Both the position numbers and the translations under genes were made by a program. Shown here one piece after another: positions 55,438 through 64,000 of a stretch of DNA of 64,000 nucleotides. Under the pieces are notes generated by a model. It did not search any database, was not told the DNA's origin, and was given only the letters and a program-made list of their open reading frames with translations. Within the stretch, counting starts at the first letter, position 1, and every line of letters starts with the position of its first letter. The stretch covers positions 31,278 through 95,277 of the forward strand of contig JADEZQ010000005.1 in the NCBI GenBank assembly GCA_015206785.1. Direction: 5' to 3'. This DNA comes from Quinella sp. 2Q5. Lineage in GTDB: Bacteria > Bacillota > Negativicutes > Selenomonadales > Selenomonadaceae.

Positions 55438-55520
55438 ATGCTCACTGCGTTGGCGGTTATATCTACTTTCTTTTGCCGGCAATGTGCGGTTGTGTTGTCG
55501 CTGACTTCAACGGGTGACGA
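55438..55520 (+). repeat. Dispersed intergenic repeat, short form (between tyrS and rodA)
   Basis: TGCTCACTGCGTTGGCGGTT, then CTACTTTCTTTTGCCGGCAA, TGTGTTGTCG and ACGGGTGACGATTG. It matches the copies at 3240 (minus) and 4728. The core stem is weaker here (GCCGGCAA against TTGTCGCT). It ends 90 nt before the rodA start. Confidence 0.75.
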
Positions 55521-55607
55521 TTGTTGGTTGCCAAAAATTTTTCGGCAGCAGGAAAATCACGTATTCGGCAGAAAGTTCCACGCGTAGCAATTTTGGGGGT
55601 GAAGGTC

Positions 55608-56729
55608 TTGGCAATCTTCTCGGCGGAAAGCAAACGTATCTTGCGACGAATAGACCTGCCGCTTCTTTTGGCGGCGGGGGCGATAGTGATATACGGGCTG
55701 GTCATCATCTCAAGCGCGACGCACATCAACACGCCAGGCGACGAACGTTTTTGGTATGTGCAACGGCAAGGGCTCTTTGCCCTGGTCAATGCGCTCGTGG
55801 GCATATTGTTCATGCAGTTCGATTATCGCGGGCTAAGTCAGCACGGAAAAGTTCTCTACGTCTTCAACCTGGTGATGTTGGTGGCGGTTATGTTGTTCGG
55901 TCACGCGGCCTTGGGCGCACAACGTTGGATACAAATCGGTCCGATAAGCATTCAGCCTTCGGAGTTCAGCAAGCTCATAATGATCATCTGCCTGGCGTCG
56001 ATACTCGAAGATAGAATGGGTCGGCTCAATTCTGTGCAGGCCTTGCTGCCGATTGCCGGCTACGTGGGGCTGCCGTTCCTGCTGGTGCTCAAGCAACCGG
56101 ACCTTGGCACGTCGCTTGTGTTCATGGCGATTTTCTTCGGAATGGTCATCGCTTGCGGCATGCCGTGGAAATATTTCATCGGCATAATCCTCGCAAGCAT
56201 AATGTCGTTGCCGCTCTTGTGGCAGTTCCTCAAGGATTATCAGAAAATGCGAATCATGGTCTTCCTTGATCCTAACGTCGATCCGCTCGGCAGTGGCTAT
56301 CACATCATCCAATCGAAGATAGCCATAGGGTCGGGCATGCTCTTTGGTAAGGGGCTGTTCGAGGGCACGCAGAGCCAGCTTAACTTCCTGCCCGAAAATC
56401 ACACGGACTTTATCTTCGCGGTCGTCGGCGAGGAACTCGGTTTCGTTGGCGCGGTCATTCTGTTGTTGCTGTATCTGATCGTTCTTTGGCGCGGCATACA
56501 AATTGCCAAGGACGCCGGCGACGTCTTCGGGCGTCTGCTTGCCGTGGGCATAACGTCAATGCTTGCCTTCCATGTGCTGGTTAACGTCGGAATGACGACC
56601 GGCATTATGCCCGTGACGGGAATTCCTCTGCCGCTTATGAGCTACGGTATCAGTTCATTGACGACGAACATCTTAGCGATTGCCATCCTGATGAACATCC
56701 ACATGCACAAGCAAAAATTTATCTTCTAG
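55608..56729 (+). CDS. rodA: Rod-shape SEDS peptidoglycan polymerase RodA
   Basis: RodA polymerises glycan strands for side-wall growth with PBP2 and MreBCD. The 373-residue SEDS protein has about ten membrane helices, with GAQRWIQIGPISIQPSEFSK, KQPDLGTSLVF, LNFLPENHTDFIFAVVGEEL and TGIPLPLMSYGISS, all family motifs. The start is TTG 55608, 8 nt after GGGGG; a GTG at 55599 is less likely. It is followed after 8 nt by the radical SAM gene. Confidence 0.94.
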   Translation: MAIFSAESKRILRRIDLPLLLAAGAIVIYGLVIISSATHINTPGDERFWYVQRQGLFALVNALVGILFMQFDYRGLSQHGKVLYVFNLVMLVAVMLFGHAALGAQRWIQIGPISIQPSEFSKLIMIICLASILEDRMGRLNSVQALLPIAGYVGLPFLLVLKQPDLGTSLVFMAIFFGMVIACGMPWKYFIGIILASIMSLPLLWQFLKDYQKMRIMVFLDPNVDPLGSGYHIIQSKIAIGSGMLFGKGLFEGTQSQLNFLPENHTDFIFAVVGEELGFVGAVILLLLYLIVLWRGIQIAKDAGDVFGRLLAVGITSMLAFHVLVNVGMTTGIMPVTGIPLPLMSYGISSLTTNILAIAILMNIHMHKQKFIF

Positions 56730-56737
56730 GTGACGAC

Positions 56738-59299
56738 ATGAAAAATATTTTTGAGCTGACCAAACCCGCCAGATATACGGGCGGCGAATTCGGCAGCGTC
56801 ACTAAAAATTTCGACCAGACGAGCTGTCGCATAGTCCTTGCCCTGCCCGACGTCTACGAGGTCGGCATGAGCAACCTGGGCTTGGCGATTCTGTATTCGA
56901 TCCTCAATCACCGCGCCGATACTCTTTGCGAGAGGGTCTACGCGCCGTGGACTGACGCCGAAGAAATTTTGCGAGCCGAAGGACATAAGCTGTTCGCGCT
57001 CGAATCCAAACGCCCCGTCCGTGATTTCGACTTCGTTGGCTTCTCTTTGCAATACGAAATGATTTACACCAACGTCCTCAACATGCTGAACCTGGCGAAC
57101 ATTCATCTGCACGCGGCCGACAGGTCTGACGACGAGCCCTTCGTCATCGGCGGCGGTCCGTGCGTCTACAACGTCGAGCCCGTCGCCGATTTTTTTGATC
57201 TGTTCATCGTCGGCGAGGCTGAAGAAATTTTCGCCGAGGTCGTCGAAGCTTTCATCGCGTGGAAAAATTCGGGACGCATTGGCGGACGGCGTGGTCTGCT
57301 GAAAATTTTGGCGGGCATTGCGGGAATTTACGTGCCGAGCTTCTACGAGCCGAGCTACGACGGCGAAGACTTCATCGGGCTGAAAATTTCCGAGCCATCT
57401 GCCCCGCCGAAGATTCTCAAGCGCATCGTCCGCGACTTCGACGCCACGCCGACCGTTGACAAACCCGTTGTGCCGTTCATGGAAATCGTTCACGACCGCG
57501 CGATGTTGGAGCTGTTCCGCGGCTGTTCACGCGGTTGCCGATTTTGTCAGGCGGGCATGACGTATCGACCGGTGCGCGAGCGTCGCGAAGAAACTTTGCG
57601 GAAAATTGCGCGGCGGCTGATTGATTCGAGCGGCTGGGACGAAATTTCCTTGACGTCGCTGTCGAGTGCGGACTACTCGTGTCTGGCGCGGCTGATTGAC
57701 GATTTGCAACGAGACTTCCGCGCCGAGTTTGTTGGCTTCTCATTGCCGAGCCTGCGCGTCGATAGCTTTTCGATTGACCTTGCCGAAAAAGTTCAAGCCG
57801 TGCGAAAGAGCGGGCTGACCTTCGCGCCTGAAGCCGGCACGCAACGACTGCGCGACGTCATCAACAAGAACGTCACCGAGCAGAATTTGTTGGACGCCTG
57901 CGCCGCCGCCTTCGCCAAGGGCTGGAAGACCGTCAAGCTGTATTTCATGATGGGTTTGCCGACGGAGACCGACGAGGACATCGCGGGCATTGCCGAGCTT
58001 GCGCACAAGGTTGCCGAGCTTTACCGCACGATAAAACATCGCCGCGACGTCAAAGTCACGATTAGCGTTTCCTGCTTCGTGCCCAAGCCGTGGACGCCGT
58101 TCCAATGGTCGGGACAAATTTCGGCAGAGGAATTCGAGCGGCGACAACTTCTGCTGAAGTCTTTGATACGCGACAAGGCAATCACCTACAACTATCACAA
58201 CGCGCGGCTGTCGGTTTTGGAAGGAGCTTTGGCACGCGGCGACAGGCGATTGGCGCGAGTGATTGAAACGGCGTGGAGACTCGGCGCGAAGTTCGACGGC
58301 TGGTCGGATCTGTTCAAGCCCGACGTGTGGGCTGAGGCGTTTGCCATCTGCGGCATTGACCCGAAATATTTCAGCGAGCGCGAACGAAATTTTTGGGAGC
58401 CGCTGCCGTGGGAACACACATCGCCCGCCGTGAATGTTAGCTTCCTTCGCGACGAGTGGGAACGTTCGCAGCTTGCACAGACCACGCGCGATTGTCGGCG
58501 AACGAGTTGCACGGGTTGCGGCGTCTGCATGAACTTGGGCGCAAACGTCGTGGACTTTGCAAACGCTGAACTTCCGCCGCCCGAAAATTTTCCCGAAGCC
58601 GAGCCGAAGACCTTTGCCCCGACGAAATACCGCGCACAGATTCGCAAGGGTCGTTCAATCGCCGTGTTGAGCCATCTCGATTACATGAACGTCTTCATGC
58701 GCGCGCTGATTCGGTCGAAGTTGCCCGCCGCCTGGAGCGAGGGCTTCAACCCGCACCTGAAGGTTTCGTTCGCCACCGCGCTTGCCGTCGGTTGCGCGAG
58801 CGATTGCGAATACGTGGACTTCGAGCTGACCGCGCCGATTGACGAGCTGACCGTTGCCGAGCGGCTCAACGAACAACTTCCGAGTGGCGCAGAAATTCTT
58901 CGGCTCAAGAAACTTCGCGGCAAGCCCAAACCCGTCATGAGCCTGGTCGACACGTCGCGCTACGAGGTCCGTCTGCCGTTCGACGAAAAATTTTTCCCCG
59001 CCGCGCAGATTTCTGTCGACGCCTTCAACGCCGCTAGGGAGATTCCATTCACGCGCGTGACCCCGAAAAAAATTCGCGAGCTGGAACTCAAACGCTACCT
59101 TGCCGAAGATGTTCGCCTGTCGATGTCGGACGAGCTCATCATAAAATTTTCGACGCGCATCACGCCCGAAGGCTCAATCAAACCGTCAGAAGTTCTGCAG
59201 ATTTTGCGCGAGCGTTTCGACTTCCCGAACGACTTCACCGCCGCCAAAATCAACCGCACGGAACTTTTGCATGCGGGAAAAAATTTGCTGGATGTTTGA
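56738..59299 (+). CDS. B12-binding-domain radical SAM protein fused to a DUF2344 domain
   Basis: The 853-residue protein joins a B12-binding-like/radical SAM part (TIGR03960 type) to a C-terminal TIGR03936/DUF2344 part. The SAM cluster is in ELFRGCSRGCRFCQAGMTYR (CxxxCxxC). FGSVTKNF...LALPDVYEVGMSNLGLAI is the family start. Near residue 590 a second cysteine cluster, SCTGCGVCMNLG, lies before RKGRSIAVLSHLDYMNVFMR, which opens the DUF2344 domain. The fusion is known in Firmicutes; the reaction is uncertain. ATG 56738 follows AGGTGACG. Its last codons carry the ssrA promoter. Confidence 0.88.
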   Translation: MKNIFELTKPARYTGGEFGSVTKNFDQTSCRIVLALPDVYEVGMSNLGLAILYSILNHRADTLCERVYAPWTDAEEILRAEGHKLFALESKRPVRDFDFVGFSLQYEMIYTNVLNMLNLANIHLHAADRSDDEPFVIGGGPCVYNVEPVADFFDLFIVGEAEEIFAEVVEAFIAWKNSGRIGGRRGLLKILAGIAGIYVPSFYEPSYDGEDFIGLKISEPSAPPKILKRIVRDFDATPTVDKPVVPFMEIVHDRAMLELFRGCSRGCRFCQAGMTYRPVRERREETLRKIARRLIDSSGWDEISLTSLSSADYSCLARLIDDLQRDFRAEFVGFSLPSLRVDSFSIDLAEKVQAVRKSGLTFAPEAGTQRLRDVINKNVTEQNLLDACAAAFAKGWKTVKLYFMMGLPTETDEDIAGIAELAHKVAELYRTIKHRRDVKVTISVSCFVPKPWTPFQWSGQISAEEFERRQLLLKSLIRDKAITYNYHNARLSVLEGALARGDRRLARVIETAWRLGAKFDGWSDLFKPDVWAEAFAICGIDPKYFSERERNFWEPLPWEHTSPAVNVSFLRDEWERSQLAQTTRDCRRTSCTGCGVCMNLGANVVDFANAELPPPENFPEAEPKTFAPTKYRAQIRKGRSIAVLSHLDYMNVFMRALIRSKLPAAWSEGFNPHLKVSFATALAVGCASDCEYVDFELTAPIDELTVAERLNEQLPSGAEILRLKKLRGKPKPVMSLVDTSRYEVRLPFDEKFFPAAQISVDAFNAAREIPFTRVTPKKIRELELKRYLAEDVRLSMSDELIIKFSTRITPEGSIKPSEVLQILRERFDFPNDFTAAKINRTELLHAGKNLLDV

Positions 59300-59324
59300 C
59301 AAAGTTCCCGACGCGTGATAAAAT
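59296..59324 (+). promoter_or_regulatory. Promoter of ssrA (tmRNA)
   Basis: TTGACA (59296-59301), 17 nt, TAAAAT (59319-59324), with TGA before the -10. This is the best promoter in the window, and it overlaps the end of the radical SAM gene. Confidence 0.8.
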
Positions 59325-59342
59325 CCGCAGACTTCAATCGAA

Positions 59343-59690
59343 GGGGATGTAATGGTTTCGACGGGGATGGATGACGTTCGATAAGCGAGCGGCGGGCTCC
59401 TCGAACCGCCTTAGCAAGGGGAAAACTTAATCATAACTGCGAACGAAGAGTACGCACTGGCGGCTTAACGCCACGTCGCCCGACTGATTCCGCCCGTCAG
59501 GTCGGTCGCGACGCCAACAACGGGCTCACCGCGCTTGAGAGCACTGCAGGGCGCGGGAACTTCCAAAGTGCTGGGTCGTGCGAAGGTTGTCATTGAACTT
59601 CGTCCGGCTGAGATCGATCAATGACTGCGCTCGGAGAAAGTCTTGCGGCAACATTTTCGGACAGGAGTTCGATTCTCCTCATCTCCACCA
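59343..59690 (+). ncRNA. ssrA: Transfer-messenger RNA (tmRNA)
   Basis: A 348-nt RNA begins GGGGATGTAATGGTTTCGAC and ends GACTCCTCATCTCCACCA-like (TTCGATTCTCCTCATCTCCA then CCA), giving the tRNA-Ala-like end and encoded CCA. The tag reading frame at 59439-59468 is GCG AAC GAA GAG TAC GCA CTG GCG GCT TAA, encoding ANEEYALAA, which ends in the ALAA degron. It rescues stalled ribosomes with SmpB. The tag is short (9 residues). Confidence 0.96.
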
Positions 59691-59701
59691 AAGACAACAA
59701 C

Positions 59702-59732
59702 AAAGCCCGAAGGTCAAACCCTCGGGCTTTTT
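59702..59732 (+). terminator. Intrinsic terminator after ssrA
   Basis: AAAGCCCGAAGG-TCAAA-CCCTCGGGCTTTTT: an imperfect stem of about 10 bp with a T-run, also usable by the convergent cheR in reverse. Confidence 0.85.
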
Positions 59733-59747
59733 GCGTTGCGGTTTATG

Positions 59748-60536
59748 TCAGTCGTTAATCGGTCGCTGATAGAAGAACGGCTTATAGGTGACGTAGCCCA
59801 TCTGCCGCGAATTTAGAATTGATTCCGTGCCGCCGACGAAGAGGATGCCGCCCGGCTTCAGCGAGCGGAAGAAATTCTGGTAGAGCTGCGCCTTTGCTTC
59901 CTCGGTGAAGTAGATGACGACGTTGCGGCAAAGAATCAGGTCGAAGTTGCGTTCGAAGCTGTCTTTCAACAGATTGTGGCGGCGGAAGTCGACGGGCATT
60001 TTTATTTCGGGCTTGATGGCGAACTTGCCGTCGGGCGTCTTGGTGAAATATTTTGCCTTGCGGTCGGCGCGCATGGATTTGATTTCGTCGGCGGTATAGA
60101 TGCCGCGCTTTGCCTTGCCGATGATTTCGATATCCAGGTCGGTCGCCAAAATGCGGTGGCGTTTGTTGGGCGTAAGCTCCTTCATGATGATCGACAGGGT
60201 GTAGGGTTCCGCGCCGATTGAACAGCCCGCGCTCCAGATGTTGAGCGAATCGCTGCGCTTCAGCAGATACGGGATAACATCAGTCTCGACGGTATCGAAC
60301 TTGTCGGGGTTGCGGAAAAATTCCGAGACGTTAATCGTCAAATACTCGATGAAGTCGGCGAAGCGTTGCTTGTCCTTGACCACGTCGTTAAAGAAGCTCG
60401 TGTAGGATTTGAACGGCGTCTTCTGAATCAGGTTGTTGATGCGGCGGCGCATTTGCTGTTCCTTGTACAGCTGCAAATCGATGCCGGTCTTGCGGTTGAG
60501 CTTGTCCTTGAAAAGTTCCCAATCCCTGTCGTCCAT
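59748..60536 (-). CDS. cheR: Chemotaxis protein methyltransferase CheR
   Basis: CheR methylates glutamates of chemoreceptors with SAM. The 262-residue protein has the N-terminal helical domain (NRKTGIDLQLYKEQQMRRRI) and the SAM domain with NIWSAGCSIGAEPYTLSII, ILATDLDIEIIGKAKRG and LILCRNVVIYFTEEAKAQL. A much longer upstream frame runs through the tRNA gene and is not coding. ATG 60536 follows GAGGGGG. No other che or flagellar gene is in the window. Confidence 0.95.
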   Translation of the reverse strand: MDDRDWELFKDKLNRKTGIDLQLYKEQQMRRRINNLIQKTPFKSYTSFFNDVVKDKQRFADFIEYLTINVSEFFRNPDKFDTVETDVIPYLLKRSDSLNIWSAGCSIGAEPYTLSIIMKELTPNKRHRILATDLDIEIIGKAKRGIYTADEIKSMRADRKAKYFTKTPDGKFAIKPEIKMPVDFRRHNLLKDSFERNFDLILCRNVVIYFTEEAKAQLYQNFFRSLKPGGILFVGGTESILNSRQMGYVTYKPFFYQRPIND

Positions 60537-60670
60537 GATGTTACCCCCTCGAAAATTTTTTCTGTCGACATTGTAGCAGAGGCTCCCGATAATTTCAACA
60601 GCCGCGGGCGTCTTCGGGTTGTCGGCAACATAAAAGCCGCGCCTTTCGACACGGCTTGAGTTGTCGTTGT

Positions 60671-60747
<77 letters not shown>

Positions 60748-60758
60748 CGCGGGATATT

Positions 60759-61253
60759 CTAATCGTCTATCGCCGCGCTGTCAAGGAGCGAACGATTGAG
60801 CACCGTCAACACGACGTCAAGGTCTCGTTCGCGCAGAAAGTCTTCGATGGCACTGACTGCAACTTTAAGCGCGTCGCGTGGCGGATAGCCGTAAATGCCG
60901 CTCGATATCAGCGGGAAAGCGACGCTCGTCAAATTATTTTCGGCGGCAAGTTTCAGGCTGTTTGTGTAGCAGGCGCGCAGAAGTTGAGCTTCGCCGCGAT
61001 CTCCGCCGTGCCAAATCGGTCCCGCCGTGTGAATGACGAACTTTGCCGGCAGATTGAATCCCGACGTGATGACCGCCTCGCCCGTCCGAATCGGTGCCAA
61101 CTTATCGCACGCCGCCTGCAGTTCACGCTGCCCCGCCGCACGGAATATCGCCCCACACACGCCGCCCCCCGCCAATAAATTTGTGTTCGCCGCGTTGACA
61201 ATGGCGTCGACTTTCAGGCGCGTGATGTCCTCGGACAAAATCTTCATCGGCAT
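60759..61253 (-). CDS. Macro-domain ADP-ribose-binding protein / O-acetyl-ADP-ribose deacetylase-like
   Basis: A 164-residue stand-alone macro domain. VDAIVNAANTNLLAGGGVCG and later AIFRAAGQREL and GIYGYPPRDAL are the ADP-ribose-binding loops, with the Asn and Gly residues seen in hydrolytic macro domains (YmdB/MacroD type). It may remove acetyl-ADP-ribose or ADP-ribosyl groups. ATG 61253 is 8 nt after AGGAGG; longer upstream frames are not coding. It ends 12 nt from the tRNA gene. Confidence 0.9.
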   Translation of the reverse strand: MPMKILSEDITRLKVDAIVNAANTNLLAGGGVCGAIFRAAGQRELQAACDKLAPIRTGEAVITSGFNLPAKFVIHTAGPIWHGGDRGEAQLLRACYTNSLKLAAENNLTSVAFPLISSGIYGYPPRDALKVAVSAIEDFLRERDLDVVLTVLNRSLLDSAAIDD

Positions 61254-61309
61254 AAAAATCGCCTCCTTTGTCGCAATTATACACCGCCGAAAAATTTTTC
61301 CGCAATCGG

Positions 61310-61339
61310 TTGACACATTAACGGCGGCTGTGATATTAT
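61310..61339 (+). promoter_or_regulatory. Promoter of dctPQM with an inverted repeat around the -10
   Basis: TTGACA (61310-61315), 18 nt, TATTAT (61334-61339), preceded by TGA. GGCGGC (61323-61328) and GCCGCC (61341-61346) form an inverted repeat straddling the -10, which could be an operator. The spacer GGCGGCTGTGATAT also occurs in the promoter at 45798. Confidence 0.65.
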
Positions 61340-61410
61340 GCCGCCAATCGAGCCAACGTCCTATGTTGGTGAAGAGTGTAGAGGGGTATTTCGAAGAGGA
61401 GGGAGCGAGG

Positions 61411-62442
61411 TTGAAGCCGATGTTGAAAAAAATTCTGATGTCGGTGCTGCTCATCTGCGGTATGCTCGCCGTGACGGGTTGCGGCGAACAAGCTGCCGAC
61501 GGTCCGCGCAAAGAGGGCGACTACCAGAAAATCAAGCTGGTCATGAGCGTCAACGGCACGAACATTGCCACCGACACCAAGGTTGCCATGAAGTTTGCCG
61601 AGCTTGTTGAACAAGAGAGCGGCGGCAACATCACCGTCGACGTTTTTCCGAACGACCAGCTTGCGGGTGGCAACGCATCCAAGGGCATCGAAATGATTGC
61701 TGACGGCGCAGTCGATTTGGCGGCGTATGCGGCGGGTGTTATGGCGGTTATGGACGAACACCTTCTGATTGCAACCATTCCGTGGACTTTTAACAACTAC
61801 CAAGAGGCTCGTGAAATTATCGACACGACGGGCGGCGAATACTACAAGAAAATTTTGGCGCAACAGGGAATGACTTTCCTCGCCTCCGCGCACAACGGTT
61901 TCAGACAAATCACCAACGGCAAGCACCCCGTGCTCAAGCCCGAAGATGTTGCCGGTCTGAAGATCCGCGTGCCGGGCGGCGAGGTTTATTTTAAATTCTG
62001 GCGGGCATTTGGCGCAGACCCCGTGGCAATGAGCTGGTCGGAAGCATTCACCGCCATTCAGCAGGGAACAATCGACGGGCAGGAGAACGGCTTTTCCGTC
62101 ACAAACTCCGCCAAAGTCAACGAGATTCAGCAGTACATGACGGTTTGGAACTACACCTACGAAAACTATCTGTTCGTCGCCAACACGAAGATTTTCGACA
62201 GCCTTGAGCCCAAGACGCAAGAACTTATCCGCGCCAAAGCCAAAGAGGCTTGCGAATGGGGTCGTGACCTGGTTGAGAACGACGAAGAGAATCTGCGCAA
62301 GAAATTCGAGCAGGGCGGCATGGAAGTCATCGTGCTGAGCCCCGAACAGTTGAAGCCCTTCCAAGACAAGGTGCAGGGCGTCCGTCAAGAGCTCATGGAA
62401 AAATACGGCGACGAGGCTTGCAGAGCCTTCCGCATGAAGTAA
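61411..62442 (+). CDS. dctP: TRAP transporter solute-binding lipoprotein DctP
   Basis: DctP binds an organic acid (often a C4-dicarboxylate or sialic acid) outside the membrane and hands it to DctQM. The 343-residue protein has a lipoprotein signal, MLKKILMSVLLICGMLAVTG before Cys, and TRAP signatures: NDQLAGGNASKGIEMIADGA, GLKIRVPGG with the substrate-contact Arg, and AIQQGTIDGQENGF. The start is TTG 61411, 8 nt after GGAGG. Substrate cannot be read from the sequence. Confidence 0.92.
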   Translation: MKPMLKKILMSVLLICGMLAVTGCGEQAADGPRKEGDYQKIKLVMSVNGTNIATDTKVAMKFAELVEQESGGNITVDVFPNDQLAGGNASKGIEMIADGAVDLAAYAAGVMAVMDEHLLIATIPWTFNNYQEAREIIDTTGGEYYKKILAQQGMTFLASAHNGFRQITNGKHPVLKPEDVAGLKIRVPGGEVYFKFWRAFGADPVAMSWSEAFTAIQQGTIDGQENGFSVTNSAKVNEIQQYMTVWNYTYENYLFVANTKIFDSLEPKTQELIRAKAKEACEWGRDLVENDEENLRKKFEQGGMEVIVLSPEQLKPFQDKVQGVRQELMEKYGDEACRAFRMK

Positions 62443-62455
62443 GGGGGCAGTCGTT

Positions 62456-62932
62456 ATGCGAGAAATTCTCGGCAAAATCGAAGACATCATCTGCGCAATC
62501 TGCATGATCATAATGACGACGCTGACCTTCGCCAACGTTGTTGCCCGCTACGTCTTCAGCGCGTCGTTCTCATTCTCGGAAGAGATCACCACGTATCTGT
62601 TCGTCATGTTGAGCTTGATTGGCTCGGCGGCGGCGGCTCGCAGGAAGGCTCACCTGGGCTTTACGGCGATTCTGGACTTAATGCCCGCCGGCATCAAACG
62701 CGCGATTCAAATCATGAGCTATGCGCTGGCAACGTTCTTCTCCGCCGCGCTGTTCTGGTACGGCATCAGCATGGTTCAGAGCCAAATCTTCCACGGGCAA
62801 GTTACCGCGGGCATGCAGTGGCCTGAATGGATTTTCGGCTCATTCGTACCGCTGGGCGCGTTCTTCATCACGATTGAGTTCCTATTCATGTTAATTGACA
62901 CGATAGCTGGCAAGGAGGGCGACGCGAAATGA
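62456..62932 (+). CDS. dctQ: TRAP transporter small membrane subunit DctQ
   Basis: The 158-residue protein has four membrane spans and the DctQ pattern NVVARYVFSASFSFSEEIT, LGFTAILDLMP and the end EFLFMLIDTIAG. It bridges DctP and DctM. ATG 62456 follows AGGGGG. The stop overlaps the dctM start by 4 nt (ATGA). Confidence 0.93.
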   Translation: MREILGKIEDIICAICMIIMTTLTFANVVARYVFSASFSFSEEITTYLFVMLSLIGSAAAARRKAHLGFTAILDLMPAGIKRAIQIMSYALATFFSAALFWYGISMVQSQIFHGQVTAGMQWPEWIFGSFVPLGAFFITIEFLFMLIDTIAGKEGDAK

Positions 62933-64000
62933 TCGGTCCGGTAATTTTCCTGAGCTTTGCGGTCTTCCTGCTGGTCGGCACGCCGATTGCCATCTGCTTG
63001 GGCGTCTCAAGCGTCTTCGGCATGTTGATTGACGGCGCGGGTCGTCCGCTCGATACGATTATGACGATGTTGCCGCGTATCTTCTCCTCGGCGACAAGTA
63101 AGTTCGTCCTGCTGGCAGTGCCGTTCTTCATTCTCGGCGGCAACGTCATGGAGAAGGCTGGCATTTCCGAACGGCTCATCAACTTCGCGCAGAGCTGCGT
63201 CGGACATCTGCGCGGCGGTCTGATTGTCGTCATGGTCTCGGTCGCATGTTTCTTCGCGGCAATCAGCGGTTCGGGTCCGGCAACGGTCGCGGCACTCGGC
63301 ATGATCCTCATTCCCGCGATGGTCAAGGTCGGTTATCCTCCGGCATTCAGCGCGGCATTGATGGCGGCGGCCGGCGCGACGGGTATCGTTATTCCGCCGT
63401 CGATAACCTTCGTCGTCTACGGCTCCGTCGCTGATACATCAATCGGCAAACTGTTCCTGTCGGGCATCGTCCCCGGCGCAATGATCGGTATCGCGCTGAT
63501 AATCGTGGCAATGTGGACGACGCGCAACTTGAAGATCGAGCTGCTCCCCAAAGCGTCAAGTGCCGAGCGTTGGAAGTCGTTCAAAGAAGCGTTCTGGGGA
63601 CTGCTTATGCCTGGTATTATCCTCGGCGGCATTTACGGCGGTATTTTCACCCCGACCGAAGCCGCGGCTGCATCTGCGGTTTACGGTCTGTTCGTCGGCT
63701 TCTTCATCTATCGCACGCTCAAGCTCAAGGATCTCTACGAAATCTTCGTCAATTCCACCACGACCACCGCGGTCGTCATGTTCATCACCGCCACGGCAAG
63801 TTTGTTCGCGTATATCCTGACACGTGCGCGCCTCGACCTGGCAATCAGCGACGGGCTCACAGAAATCACCGGCGGCAACTACATCATGTTCTTGCTCATC
63901 GCCAACATCATCTTCCTTATCGCCGGCTGCTTCATGGACGCAACGAGCGCCGTGCTGATTTTCACGCCGCTGTTCCTGCCCGTCGCGTTGAGTCTGGGCA
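62929..64000 (+). CDS. dctM: TRAP transporter large permease subunit DctM, partial (3' end beyond the window)
   Basis: The first 357 codons of the 12-span subunit that moves substrate with sodium. Seen are LVGTPIAICLGVSSVFGML, VPFFILGGNVMEKAGISERL, AISGSGPATVAALGMILIPA, GATGIVIPPSITFVVYGSVA and FTPTEAAAASAVYGL, all DctM hallmarks. ATG 62929 overlaps dctQ. The window ends inside a late membrane span, so the last 70 or so residues are missing. Confidence 0.95.
   Translation, partial: MIGPVIFLSFAVFLLVGTPIAICLGVSSVFGMLIDGAGRPLDTIMTMLPRIFSSATSKFVLLAVPFFILGGNVMEKAGISERLINFAQSCVGHLRGGLIVVMVSVACFFAAISGSGPATVAALGMILIPAMVKVGYPPAFSAALMAAAGATGIVIPPSITFVVYGSVADTSIGKLFLSGIVPGAMIGIALIIVAMWTTRNLKIELLPKASSAERWKSFKEAFWGLLMPGIILGGIYGGIFTPTEAAAASAVYGLFVGFFIYRTLKLKDLYEIFVNSTTTTAVVMFITATASLFAYILTRARLDLAISDGLTEITGGNYIMFLLIANIIFLIAGCFMDATSAVLIFTPLFLPVALSLG

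Noticed and set aside
55345..55607. T-box or riboswitch before tyrS
   Set aside because: Only about 20 nt of leader lie between the tyrS ribosome site and the repeat region, and no T-box core sequence is visible on the minus strand.

Overview
The window is high-GC (by eye roughly 55-60% GC) and gene-dense, with operons on both strands. A diderm Firmicute of the class Negativicutes (Selenomonadales-like) is the best guess. This rests on gene content rather than a database match: Suf-type Fe-S assembly with SufU, YebC, MreBCD and RodA, [NiFe]-hydrogenase maturation, a TRAP transporter, a GmhA-type sugar isomerase, a tmRNA with the short tag ANEEYALAA, and very frequent TTG starts behind strong GGAGG ribosome sites.

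Layout. 1-4600 (minus): a membrane YdjM-like protein (cut by the window edge), hisF, hisA, a hydrogenase maturation protease, hypB and hypA in one overlapping run, then a SIS-domain isomerase and an orphan PTS glucitol-type IIA. 4700-16500 (plus): U32 peptidase, exported PheC-like protein, queA, a three-gene cassette of unknown function (GHKL ATPase plus two others), tgt, yajC, a symporter with an extra N-terminal domain, and formyl-THF cyclo-ligase. 16500-24700: flavodoxin, GNAT, MscS, an intron-split NrdD-like gene, a hybrid kinase, cupin and FkbM methyltransferase. 24700-32050: mnmG, rsmG, a 13-residue-repeat exported protein, a broken FNT channel gene, a CorC-type protein and a glycosyltransferase. 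32080-44470 (minus): second hybrid kinase with Hpt protein, DUF362 protein, EAL protein, small exported or membrane proteins, gatA-budA-gatC, mreD-mreC-mreB. 44800-48125 (plus): galE and two paralogous glycosyltransferases. 48160-55344 (minus): prfA, sufU, sufS, sufD, ruvA, ruvC, yebC, NlpC/P60, tyrS, many overlapping. 55600-64000: rodA, a B12-binding radical SAM protein, ssrA, cheR, tRNA-Pro, a macro-domain protein and dctPQM.

Main discoveries. (1) A 721-nt group I self-splicing intron (19194-19914) splits a small NrdD-like anaerobic ribonucleotide reductase gene and carries an HNH homing endonuclease; P1, P10, P3 and P7 can all be paired by eye and define exact splice sites. (2) The palindrome AAAATTTT occurs about 84 times by my manual count, against less than one expected from base composition, in every reading frame and on both strands. 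(3) A modular family of six intergenic repeats has hairpins whose stems covary while loops stay constant. (4) A three-gene GHKL-ATPase cassette lies between queA and tgt with tightly overlapping frames and is a candidate unnamed defence-type system.

Functionally the window mixes housekeeping (translation, tRNA modification, Fe-S assembly, cell shape, recombination) with envelope, signalling and anaerobic-metabolism genes.
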